From the NCBI GenBank assembly GCA_019187085.1, contig JABARS010000008.1, positions 1 through 64,000 on the forward strand: a stretch of 64,000 nucleotides of DNA, read 5' to 3'. The translations under genes were made by a program, and so were the position numbers. The DNA comes from Pseudorhodoplanes sp. (lineage in GTDB: Bacteria; Pseudomonadota; Alphaproteobacteria; Rhizobiales; Xanthobacteraceae). Positions 36,686-44,502 of the stretch are shown here, piece after piece; within the stretch, counting starts at the first letter, position 1; each line of letters opens with the position of its first letter. The notes beneath the pieces were generated by a model. The model was given only the letters and a program-made list of their open reading frames with translations. It did no database searches and was not told the DNA's origin.

Positions 36686-37177
36686 ATGAACACGCTCCGG
36701 CCAAACGAGATCGCCGCCGAAGGGCCGCCGGCCACCGACGCCGGCCTGGTCTTCATCGAACGGATCCGCACGCCATGGACCGATCGTCTGCAATGTCCGC
36801 GGTAGGGACGCCTCGACGGCCCGCTCTGCCGGATCGAAGTTTTCCCGCAATGGGCCGCAGCGCTCGACGGCATCGGCGCCTATAGCTGGATCGAGGTGCT
36901 GTACTGGCTCCACCTCGCCAGGCGCGACCTCCTGCGGCAGGCCCCGCGCAGCGATGGCGACGTGCGCGGCACCTTCAGCCTGAGATCGCCGTTGCGTCCC
37001 AATCCGATCGCGACCAGCGTCGTCGCGCTCGTGGCCGTCGAGGGACATGTGCTCGCCGTGCGCGGGCTCGATTGCATCGACGGCACGCCGCTGCTCGATC
37101 TCAAACCCGATCGGACGGTATTTACGCCGCCCGCGCCGCGCCAGCCCGGCGACGATCAGGTGGATCCCGATCTCTGA
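36686..37177 (+). pseudogene. TrmO/TsaA-like (UPF0066) gene with an in-frame amber codon
   Basis: The frame from ATG 36686 encodes the usual TrmO start (LVFIERIRTPWTDRLQCPR), reaches TAG at 36803-36805, and continues in the same frame with [27 protein letters not shown], the [15 protein letters not shown] motif and [10 protein letters not shown] to TGA 37177. Family members have Gln at the stop position (CPRQ), so a CAG to TAG change is likely. TrmO methylates t6A37 in tRNA, but UPF0066 proteins also recur in metal-associated loci. It probably is not expressed full length unless amber is read through. Confidence 0.82.
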
Positions 37178-37184
37178 GCGGAGT

Positions 37185-37207
37185 GGGGCGGGCGCTCCGC
37201 TCGCCCC
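37185..37207. terminator. Hairpin between converging genes
   Basis: A 10-bp stem with one G-T pair, GGGGCGGGCG (37185-37194) and CGCTCGCCCC (37198-37207), follows the TrmO-like gene. The T-run after it is poor, so termination is plausible rather than certain. A 23-bp imperfect duplication (37198-37243) overlaps it. Confidence 0.4.
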
Positions 37208-37346
37208 GCATTGTGTTTTACGCTCGCCGCGCATTGCGTTTGCGGCAAGAGGCATGTCCAAAGGGACGAGAGCCTGCCGACCGAGCGCGGAACACCCATT
37301 CCACGTTGGTCGCCAGGCTCCCGTTCCCAAACGGCGCGCGTGCAGA

Positions 37347-39416
37347 TCAGAACGTCGCTTTCGCTTTCACATAGTAGCTGCGGCCCGGCTGCGGCAGCCC
37401 CCATGCAAGCTCATAGTTCTGGTCGAGGATGTTCTTGATGCCGGCGGCCAGTTCCAGTCCGTTCGCCACCTTGTAGTCGGCCTGCACGTTGAACAGCGTG
37501 TAGGCGCCGGTCAGCGTGTAGGGGAAGGCCTGGACCGGATTGGTCGAGACGTCGCTCCAGCGGTTGCTGGTGACTTCGAGGCTCGGCGTGACCGACAGCC
37601 GTTCCCAGGGCTGCCAGACCATGTAGAGGAAGGTCTTGTGCGTCGGCACGCCGGTGGGGCGCAGGTTGGGCTGCGACGCGTCCTGGATGGTGCGGTGGAT
37701 ATAGGTGTAGTTGCCGCCGAACCGCAGCATCGGTGCGAGCCGCGTCTCCAGCGACGCCTCGTAGCCGTAGAAGTGGCCGTCTCCCACATTCTGGTTCTGC
37801 GTGGTGCCGGCCGAGACCTGGACGGTCTGGATCAGGTCGGTGACGTCGCTGTAGAAGACCGCGCCCGACACCTTGGTGTCGTTGGCGAAGCGCTCCTTCC
37901 AGCCGAGCTCGTAGTTGCGCGCGCGCTCCGGGCCGAGATTGGGATTGGGCATCGCCGTCCCGAAACGGGTGCTGTAGAGCTCGAAGATGGTGGGGAAGCG
38001 CGAGCGGTCGGACACGCTGGCGTGGAGCTGGCCGGTGTCACTGTAGCGCCAGATCGCTGCTGCCTGCCAGTTGAACGCGTCGGAGCCGCCGATCGGATAA
38101 TTGAATATCGATCGCGTCGTGCTGTTGAACTCTTCCGCCTTGGTGATCTCGTACTTGTCGTAGCTCACGCCGGTCACGATATCGACCGACGGCGACAGGT
38201 GGAACGTGTTCTCCGCGGCGAAGGACCAGGTCTCCTGCGACTGCTTCTGCTGCGGCTCGATCGAGCTGAGCGTCGGATGCGTCGGGCGGTTGTGGTTCCA
38301 TTCGGTGTGGGTATCGGCCCGGTAATGGACCACGGCCTTCAGCGTGTTTTGCGGGATCAGGCGGGTGCCGAGCTCGATGCTGCCGCCGCGGGCATTGTCC
38401 TCGTAGAAGCTGCGGAAGCGCCCGTTCGCCGACTGCGTCGTGTAGGTATTGTTGTCGAACGCATCGAGCGCGTTCTCGAACGTGTTGTAGTAGAGCTTGG
38501 TCTTCACATAGGACGCATCGCCGAGCTGGGTATTGGACAGCCAGTAGATGTTCTGGATGTCCCACCAGGGCCAGCGCCAGTAGCTGTTCGGGGGCACGGG
38601 CGGATTGTTGTAGACGTTCAGCGGCGCGCCTTTTTCGCCCGACTGCTTGATGAAGTTGATCGTGTACTCGTCGGTGGCGTTGGGCGTGTAGCCGGCCTTG
38701 AGGCTGACGCGCCAGTCGCTCGTGTCGGAGCCGTTGCGGCGGCCGCCGTCCTCCAGCGAGGTCGCGGTCGGCTGGTATTTCCCGGACATCGTCCAGAAAT
38801 CGCGATCGGTCGCGTTCACGCTGCCCTGCAGATAATAGTTCTGCTGGCGGGTGCCCAGCATCGCGTAGGTGTTCCAGCCTTCCTGCGCGCCGTTGCGCCC
38901 GAAGGTCAGGCCGCCCTGCAGTTCGGCCTCGAACGGCTTCACCGGCTTGCGGGTGACGAGGTTGATGGCGCCGCCCATGCCGCCGGGGCCGTCGAGCACC
39001 GAGGCGTATCCCTTCTGGATCTGGATTTCCGAAATGTCGGCGGTCAGGAAGCGGCTGTAATCCAGCCGGTTGTCGGCGGGCAGATAGACGCGCACGCCGT
39101 CGATCATCAGCGGGACCTGCCAGCGGCCGAAGCCGCGCACGAACACGTCGCTCTCGTTGCGCCGTCCGTTCGAATCGAACGTGCTGACCACGCCCGGGAC
39201 CGTGTTGACGGCGCGGTCGAGCGAGCCGCGGTCGAAATTCCAGATTTCGTCGCGCGTGACGACGGCGCTTCCCACGCCGGTGCCCCCGTCACCCGAGGCG
39301 GTGACGTTGATCTCGCCGAGCGAAAACACGTCCTGTCGTTGCTGTGCGAGTGCCGTCGATGCGAGCGCCGTCAGCGCGACGCCGGAAAGCAGGATATTCC
39401 TTGATAGACATTTCAT
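37347..39416 (-). CDS. TonB-dependent outer-membrane receptor, candidate molybdenum/tungsten receptor
   Basis: A 689-residue receptor with a signal peptide ending TALA-Q, a TonB box-like start (FSLGEINVTAS), plug (about 35-145; VPGVVSTFDSNGRRNESDVFVRGFG split, then GPGGMGGAINLVTRKP) and a full beta-barrel ending in Phe. It is intact and of normal length, in the FepA/CirA-like group. A ModE-box-like site 80 bp upstream and its position between the ModE-like and molbindin/moeA genes suggest it imports a Mo or W species rather than iron. CAGGGG precedes the start. Confidence 0.88.
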   Translation of the reverse strand: MKCLSRNILLSGVALTALASTALAQQRQDVFSLGEINVTASGDGGTGVGSAVVTRDEIWNFDRGSLDRAVNTVPGVVSTFDSNGRRNESDVFVRGFGRWQVPLMIDGVRVYLPADNRLDYSRFLTADISEIQIQKGYASVLDGPGGMGGAINLVTRKPVKPFEAELQGGLTFGRNGAQEGWNTYAMLGTRQQNYYLQGSVNATDRDFWTMSGKYQPTATSLEDGGRRNGSDTSDWRVSLKAGYTPNATDEYTINFIKQSGEKGAPLNVYNNPPVPPNSYWRWPWWDIQNIYWLSNTQLGDASYVKTKLYYNTFENALDAFDNNTYTTQSANGRFRSFYEDNARGGSIELGTRLIPQNTLKAVVHYRADTHTEWNHNRPTHPTLSSIEPQQKQSQETWSFAAENTFHLSPSVDIVTGVSYDKYEITKAEEFNSTTRSIFNYPIGGSDAFNWQAAAIWRYSDTGQLHASVSDRSRFPTIFELYSTRFGTAMPNPNLGPERARNYELGWKERFANDTKVSGAVFYSDVTDLIQTVQVSAGTTQNQNVGDGHFYGYEASLETRLAPMLRFGGNYTYIHRTIQDASQPNLRPTGVPTHKTFLYMVWQPWERLSVTPSLEVTSNRWSDVSTNPVQAFPYTLTGAYTLFNVQADYKVANGLELAAGIKNILDQNYELAWGLPQPGRSYYVKAKATF

Positions 39417-39495
39417 GACCCAGCCCCTGTAGCTTTCGTTCGACTTGAGTTTGGTTTTGTTCTGTTTCTCTGGATTGTTTTTTCGTTATATTTAT

Positions 39496-39519
39496 CGTTA
39501 TATTCATATAGATATGACG
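39496..39519 (-). promoter_or_regulatory. ModE-box-like operator upstream of the TonB-dependent receptor
   Basis: CGTTATAT-N8-ATATGACG, 80 bp before the receptor ATG. An additional CGTTATAT half site lies 12 bp further in at 39484-39491, giving a tandem half-site arrangement. A 21-nt core is repeated in inverted orientation at 39843-39864. Confidence 0.75.
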
Positions 39520-39839
39520 TAAGTCAAAACCTCATCTCCCTGGATACGTGGGACAAAACGTCATAGCGCCGGATGCGCGCTCGTCGGCGCGCCCTTCGGC
39601 GGCGAAAGAACGATCGCTGCCGGAAAAAATGAGATCGCTGCCTGTCGCGTGCGAAGACGGCGCGTGCGGCGCGCCCGAGGTGGGGCGCCTGCAAGGGTGC
39701 GGAAGACGTGCGCTGTCGCGCGGTCGGGGAGAATGCGGCGTGCGCCGGGAAAAAGTCCCGGGGCTGCTGACGGCACGCGCCAAGCGGCCCCGGGGACAGG
39801 CACGGACGCCCGCAGCTTGGCCGTCCATATCGTCGATAT

Positions 39840-39863
39840 CGTAATATCTATATGAATATAACG
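39840..39863 (+). promoter_or_regulatory. ModE-box-like operator in the divergent interval
   Basis: CGTAATAT-N8-ATATAACG, with a spacer and right half identical to the reverse complement of the site at 39496-39519. It lies 244 bp before the second binding-protein gene. The 39417-40106 interval has no supported gene and holds three such sites, so it appears to be a large divergent control region. Confidence 0.7.
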
Positions 39864-40009
39864 AGGAAGGCAAGCGACGGCTCCCGTGGGTGCGCCGGCG
39901 GACCGGGATGGGGCCGGCCCGCGTTCGCGTAGCGAAAAAAATGTCGACGCAGGCGGCGCGACCGGCGGACCGGTCCGGACCTGCGCGGGGACATCGGGTT
40001 TGATTGCTA

Positions 40010-40033
40010 CGATGTATCCAGATAAATATATTG
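40010..40033 (+). promoter_or_regulatory. Degenerate ModE-box-like site before the second binding-protein gene
   Basis: CGATGTAT-N8-ATATATTG keeps the 8-bp spacing but has mismatches in both halves. It ends 73 bp before the ATG of the frameshifted binding-protein gene at 40107, the distance expected of an operator at a promoter. Confidence 0.5.
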
Positions 40034-40106
40034 CCTAAAGTCAAATCATGCCCGTCCGGCCCATGATTGTTGAGATCTTGGGCGAATGTCCGAACGGGAG
40101 ACCGGC

Positions 40107-41179
40107 ATGGCAATGCATCGTTACGGCGCGCACCCGATCGCAGCCCGCAGGCGGCCGCCAGCCGCTGACGGCGCGGGCGTGCTGCTCGCGGTGTCGGCGC
40201 TCGAAACCGCGTCTGCGCGCATCGTCGTCGATTCCGCGGGCCGCAGGATCGAAATTCCCGACCGGATCGAGCGGATCGTGGCGGCCGGTCCGCCGGCGTC
40301 CGTGCTGGTCTATGTGCTTGCGCCCGAAAAGCTCGTCGGCTGGAATCGCAAGCCGAGCCCGGCGGAAGCCGCGTTCCTCGCGCCCGCGGCGGCCAGGCTG
40401 CCGGAGATCGGCCGTATCACGGGGCGCGGCGGAACGGCGAACCTCGAAGTCATCCTTGCGGCGAAGCCGGACCTGATCGTCGATTTCGGTTCCATCGCCA
40501 ATACCTATGTCTCGCTCGCCGACCGCGTGCAGGAACAGACCGGCATTCCCTATATTTTGATCGACGGCCGCTTCGACAACACGGTCGCCGCCATCAGGAT
40601 GCTGGGCGATATCGCGGGCGTGCGCGAGCGCGCCGAGCAGATCGCGCATACGCGGAAAACGTCCTGCGCGAGGCCGCGCACGCGGCGCAAGCCGTGCCGC
40701 CGGACAAGCGGCCGCGCGTTTATCTCGCGCGCCGGCCGAACGGGCTGGAGACAGGCGGCCGCGGCTCGATCAATACCGAGATCATCGAGCGCGCCGGCGG
40801 CATCAATGTCGCCGACGCCGCGCTGGGCGAGGGGGGTCTCTACGACGCCTCGCTGGAACAGCTTCTGGCGTGGAATCCCGACACCATCATCACCGTCGAC
40901 CGCAAATTCTTCGAGACGGTGCGGACCCTGCCGGGCTGGTCGCAGATCGAGGCGGTGCGGCGCAACCGCGTCTTCCTCAGCCCCGCGCTTCCCTACGGCT
41001 GGATCGATTTTCCGCCCTCGGTGAACCGTTTCATCGGCCTCGAATGGCTTTCCGGGCTTTTCTTTCCGCAGGACCGGCAATCCGATCTTGCGGAAACCGC
41101 CGCCGGCTTCTATCGACTCTTCTATCAAGTCGAGATCGACGCGGCGGCGCGCGAGCCCCTGCTGGGTCCGCTCAGATGA
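40107..41179 (+). pseudogene. Second MolA-like binding protein gene, frameshifted
   Basis: ATG 40107 (CGGGAG upstream) opens a frame with the same plan as the binding protein at 33019: IVAAGPPASVLVYVLAPEKL split, GRITGRGGTANLE, VQEQTGIPYILIDGRF. At 40647-40652 the match leaves this frame and resumes in the -1 frame with AENVLREAAHAAQAVPPDK, then RPRVYLARRPNGLETGG, and continues to TGA 41179 (ending with LPYGWIDFPPSVNRFIGLE motif region). One base is missing, most simply from a CATTAC. Either a true frameshift mutation or a sequencing error would explain it. A ModE-box-like site precedes it. Confidence 0.82.
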
Positions 41180-41228
41180 TGCCGCCGGAAGGATCCGCGA
41201 TCTGCTTTTCCACAACAGGAGCGGCCAG

Positions 41229-41419
41229 ATGAAACTCAGCGCCCGCAACGTTCTCAAAGGCACGATCGTCGAAGTCACCAAAGGACAGACCACGGCGCAT
41301 GTGCGCATCGATGTCGGCGGCTCGATCGTCACCAGGCCCTGGACGACCTGAAGCTCCAGAAGGGCGGATCGGCCTATGCCGTGATCAAGGCGTCCGATGT
41401 GATGGTCGGGATAGACTGA
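41229..41419 (+). pseudogene. Molbindin (Mop/TOBE) gene with an internal deletion
   Basis: Starts at ATG 41229 with AGGAG 7 bases upstream and encodes the molbindin beginning MKLSARNVLKGTIVEV. After GGSIVT the frame is lost at about 41336 and resumes in another frame with LDDLKLQKGGSAYAVIKAS and DVMVGID before TGA 41419. The missing piece is the stretch normally reading close to ASITNEA, part of the oxyanion-binding surface, so a deletion of roughly 16 bp (not a multiple of three) is inferred. Molbindins store or buffer molybdate. Confidence 0.8.
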
Positions 41420-41444
41420 GCGCTTTCGCACGGAGACGACGGGA

Positions 41445-42689
41445 ATGTCTGTGGACGGCGGAGCGGTGGGCGCCCAGGCGCGGCCGGACGACAGGGAGAA
41501 GGCGCCGCTGTTGTCGGTGGAGGAGGCGCGCTCGCGCATCGTCGGCGCGCTTGACGTCCTCGGCAACGAAAGCGTGGCCCTTGCGGATGCGCTCGGCCGC
41601 GTGCTCGCTGCAGACATCCGGGCGAGGTTCAGCCATCCGCCGGCCGCCGTCTCGTCGATGGATGGCTATGCGTTGCGGTCGCAGGACGCAGCTTCGCTGC
41701 CCCTGCGGCTGCGGCGGATCGGAGCGTCGCGCGCGGGCGAAAGTTTCGACGGCATTGTCGCGCCCGGCACCTGCGTTCGCATCTTCACCGGCGCCACGAT
41801 GCCGCGCGGCGCGGACCTTATCGCGCTGCAGGAGGACGCGAGCGAGAGCGACGGCCACGTCACGATCGACGCGGTGCCGGCGAAAGGCAAATTCATCCGC
41901 CCCGCCGGCTTCGATTTTCCGGCCGGGGCGGTTTGCACAACGCGCGGCGAAGTGTTGACCGCGCGCCGCGTCGGGCTTCTTGCGATGGCGGGTCACAATG
42001 CCGTGCCGGTGATCCGCAAGCCGAAGGTGGCCGTGCTCGCGACCGGCGACGAGCTTGTCCCGCCGGGCGAGACGCCCGGCAAGGACCAGATCGTGGGCTC
42101 GAACAGCGTCGCGCTCTCCGCCGCCATCGCCGGATGGGGCGGCGCGCCGGTCGATCTCGGGATCGTTGCCGACCGGCGCGAGGCGATTGCGGCCGCGCTC
42201 GATCGCGCCCGCTCCGCCGACCTGCTGGTCACGACTGGCGGCGCTTCGGTCGGCGAGCATGACCTCGTGCATGCCGGGCTCGCGGAGCGCGGCTTCGCGC
42301 TCGATTTCTGGCGCATCGCGATGCGGCCGGGCAAACCGCTGATGTTCGGGCAGGCCGCCGGCCTGCCGGTGCTCAGCCTGCCGGGCAATCCGGTGTCGGC
42401 GCTTGTCTGTGCGCTTCTGTTCCTGCGCCCGGCAATGGCGGCGATGCTCGGGCTTGCGAACACGCAACCCGTCTTCGAGCGGGCGATGCTGGATTATCTG
42501 CGCGCCCGCCTGGAAATCGCGGCGGACGGACGGGCCTGCGTCGAGACCTTCCCGACACAGGACAGTTCCATGCTGATGACGCTGACCCATGCCGACGTCC
42601 TGGTGCGGCGCCGGCCGTTCGCGCCCCCCGCGCAGGCGGGCGATCTCGTGGAGGTCATCCGGTTCGACCGGCTCGACAGCATGTTGTGA
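41445..42689 (+). CDS. moeA: Molybdopterin molybdenumtransferase MoeA
   Basis: A 414-residue MoeA protein that inserts molybdate into adenylylated molybdopterin. Visible features are SSMDGYA near residue 76, IFTGATMPRGAD, VAVLATGDELV, the LVTTGGASVGEHD motif near 265, and PGNPVSAL. Domain IV follows. It lies 25 bp after the broken molbindin and may share its transcript. Its presence in the transport island links uptake to cofactor synthesis. Confidence 0.93.
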   Translation: MSVDGGAVGAQARPDDREKAPLLSVEEARSRIVGALDVLGNESVALADALGRVLAADIRARFSHPPAAVSSMDGYALRSQDAASLPLRLRRIGASRAGESFDGIVAPGTCVRIFTGATMPRGADLIALQEDASESDGHVTIDAVPAKGKFIRPAGFDFPAGAVCTTRGEVLTARRVGLLAMAGHNAVPVIRKPKVAVLATGDELVPPGETPGKDQIVGSNSVALSAAIAGWGGAPVDLGIVADRREAIAAALDRARSADLLVTTGGASVGEHDLVHAGLAERGFALDFWRIAMRPGKPLMFGQAAGLPVLSLPGNPVSALVCALLFLRPAMAAMLGLANTQPVFERAMLDYLRARLEIAADGRACVETFPTQDSSMLMTLTHADVLVRRRPFAPPAQAGDLVEVIRFDRLDSML

Positions 42690-42715
42690 GCGCGGCGCGC
42701 GCCGCGCAGGCCGGT

Positions 42716-43147
42716 TCAGTTGAGCGCACCGCAGCTCGCGCGCCACGCGTCCGCGCCGATGCGGCTGTCGACGGCAAGCGCCGCCTGTTTCAGCACCGCG
42801 GCCAGCGCCCGCGACATGTCAGGCGGCGCGCCGAACGACACCTCGAATCCGTCGGCGGTGCCGAGCGTCATGATCAGGCACGCATGGCCTTCCACCTGCT
42901 CCACCGTCCAGCGGCCGAGCGGAAAGACGATGCGGTAATGCGGGTCGTTGGTGCGCGCGTGCAGCGCCTTCTTGAGCAGATGCGGCAGCGTCATCATGAT
43001 GCTTTCCGCCTGGTCGAGGGACAGCGTGATGGTAACGGGCGCGCCGGCGCGGTCGCGCGCGCCGAGACGGATGAGGCGGCCGCTTTCGTCCACCTCGCAG
43101 ACCGTCAGTTCCGCAATATCCACCGTCGTGCCCACGATCCGCTCCAT
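42716..43147 (-). CDS. 143-residue protein of unknown family under a perfect ModE-box-like site
   Basis: The start at 43147 follows AGGAGCACGGA. No signal peptide or membrane segment is seen. The protein has an acidic N-terminal part (VDIAELTVCEVDESGRLIR region, about 8-26), a central helix with SLDQAESIMMTLPHLLKKAL (key M-M and L-L), and RIVFPLGRWTVEQVEGH. I do not recognise a family. Its promoter interval carries the best palindrome of the series at 43177-43200, 30 bp before the ATG, so it is probably controlled by molybdenum or tungsten supply. It converges on moeA. Confidence 0.7.
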   Translation of the reverse strand: MERIVGTTVDIAELTVCEVDESGRLIRLGARDRAGAPVTITLSLDQAESIMMTLPHLLKKALHARTNDPHYRIVFPLGRWTVEQVEGHACLIMTLGTADGFEVSFGAPPDMSRALAAVLKQAALAVDSRIGADAWRASCGALN

Positions 43148-43176
43148 TCCGTGCTCCTGCCGGCCGCGCGGCAGTT

Positions 43177-43200
43177 CGATATATCCAATAATATATATCG
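43177..43200. promoter_or_regulatory. ModE-box-like operator with identical half sites (CGATATAT-N8-ATATATCG)
   Basis: A 24-bp perfect inverted repeat of 8-bp arms, 30 bp upstream of the ATG of the 143-residue gene, flanked by GC-rich DNA. The position overlaps where a promoter should be, which suits repression. Confidence 0.75.
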
Positions 43201-43299
43201 AAAGCGGATGCAAGAATCCGCCGCGGGCGGCCGGCGCGCCTTGCGATCGCGGTTTGCACAAATGCGCAATGCGGCGGCGTGCGCTTCGTATGCGTTCCG

Positions 43300-44502
43300 C
43301 TAAGGCGGATTGGCCGCGAGCCAGAGCAGGAGATCGCCGGTCGGGTGGCCGTCGGGGCGCAGGCCGGCTTTGGCCTGCATCGCGCGGACGGCGTCGCGCT
43401 GCACGAAATCCATCTGGCCGACGAAATTGTCGACGCGAAAGCCGCGCGCGGCGAGGTCGCGCTGCAAAAAGATGCGGTCAGAGCGCGACATCTGCCTGTC
43501 GTCCTTCGGCCAGGGCGTGACGAACGGTTTTCCGCCGCGCAGCCGGTCGGCGAGATGTGCCACCGCCAGCGCATAGGCGTCGGAGATATTGTAGCGCTTG
43601 ATCGCCTCGAAATTCGCGGTGACGAGAAAGGCCGGCCCGTCCGCGCCGGTCGGAAACAGAAGATAGGCGTCGCCGGTTGCCGGCAGCGCGCCGCCGTCGG
43701 CGCGGCGCAGGCCGCGCGCGCTCCACTCGGCAAAGCCCGCGCGGCTCTTCGCCAAATCGAAACCGCGCGGCACCGTCACCTCGTATCCCCAGGGCAGGCC
43801 GGGCTGCCAGCCATTCTCGCGGAAATAATTGGCGATCGAGCCGATCACGTCGGGCACGTTGGTCCAGATGTCGCGCTTGCCGTCGCCGGAGAAATCCACC
43901 GCCCAGCGCATGAAGCTCGAGGGAATGAATTGCGGCTGGCCCATCGCGCCCGCCCACGAACCGGTCATCCTGTCGCGCGCGATATGGCCCTGCTGCAGGA
44001 TGGTCAGCGCATGCAGCAATTCCTCGCGGCAGAAGGTTTCGCGATAGCCGCTCGCCGCCAGCGTCACCAGCGAGCGGATGATGTCCTTGTTGCCGTAATA
44101 GCCGCCGTAGCTCGTCTCCATGCCCCAGATCGCAACGAGCATCGCGCGGTCGACGCCGTAGCGGCGTTCGGCGACCGCAAGCGTGTCGGCCCATTTCGCA
44201 AGCTGCTGCCGGCCGCCCGACAGGCGCCCGGGCGACACCGCGCCCGCGACATAGGTCCCGACCGGGCGGCCGTACTCGGCCTGCTTTTTTGATGCGGCGA
44301 TGACGTCCGCGTCGGGCGTCACGCCGGTGAAGGCGAGATCGAAGGTCGCGCGCGTGATGCCGCGCGCCTGCGCCTGCGGCCACAGGTTGCGGACATAGGT
44401 CGCAAAGTCGGTCGCCCCCACGTCCTGCTGGCGCTGCTCGGCGAACGCGGGCGAAAGCGGCAGGACCGCGGCAAAGGCGATCGCGGCCGCGAGGCGGATC
44501 AT
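43300..44502 (-). CDS. Lytic murein transglycosylase (MltB-type) with peptidoglycan-binding domain
   Basis: A 400-residue exported enzyme with a signal peptide ending AFA-E, an SLT/MltB catalytic domain with Glu in IWGMETSYGGYYGN, the GAMGQPQFIPSSF motif and ANYFRENGWQPGLPWGYEV split, then a C-terminal PG_binding_1 domain (about 340-395; FLQRDLAARGFRVDN, QRDAVRAMQAKAGL). It cleaves glycan strands to 1,6-anhydro products. Its ATG overlaps the stop of the upstream CoxL-like gene by four bases. Confidence 0.92.
   Translation of the reverse strand: MIRLAAAIAFAAVLPLSPAFAEQRQQDVGATDFATYVRNLWPQAQARGITRATFDLAFTGVTPDADVIAASKKQAEYGRPVGTYVAGAVSPGRLSGGRQQLAKWADTLAVAERRYGVDRAMLVAIWGMETSYGGYYGNKDIIRSLVTLAASGYRETFCREELLHALTILQQGHIARDRMTGSWAGAMGQPQFIPSSFMRWAVDFSGDGKRDIWTNVPDVIGSIANYFRENGWQPGLPWGYEVTVPRGFDLAKSRAGFAEWSARGLRRADGGALPATGDAYLLFPTGADGPAFLVTANFEAIKRYNISDAYALAVAHLADRLRGGKPFVTPWPKDDRQMSRSDRIFLQRDLAARGFRVDNFVGQMDFVQRDAVRAMQAKAGLRPDGHPTGDLLLWLAANPP

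Noticed and set aside
39548..39844. A 98-codon frame between the receptor and second binding-protein genes
   Set aside because: It runs into a ModE-box-like operator, is Arg/Ala-rich, and shows no motif or ribosome binding site.
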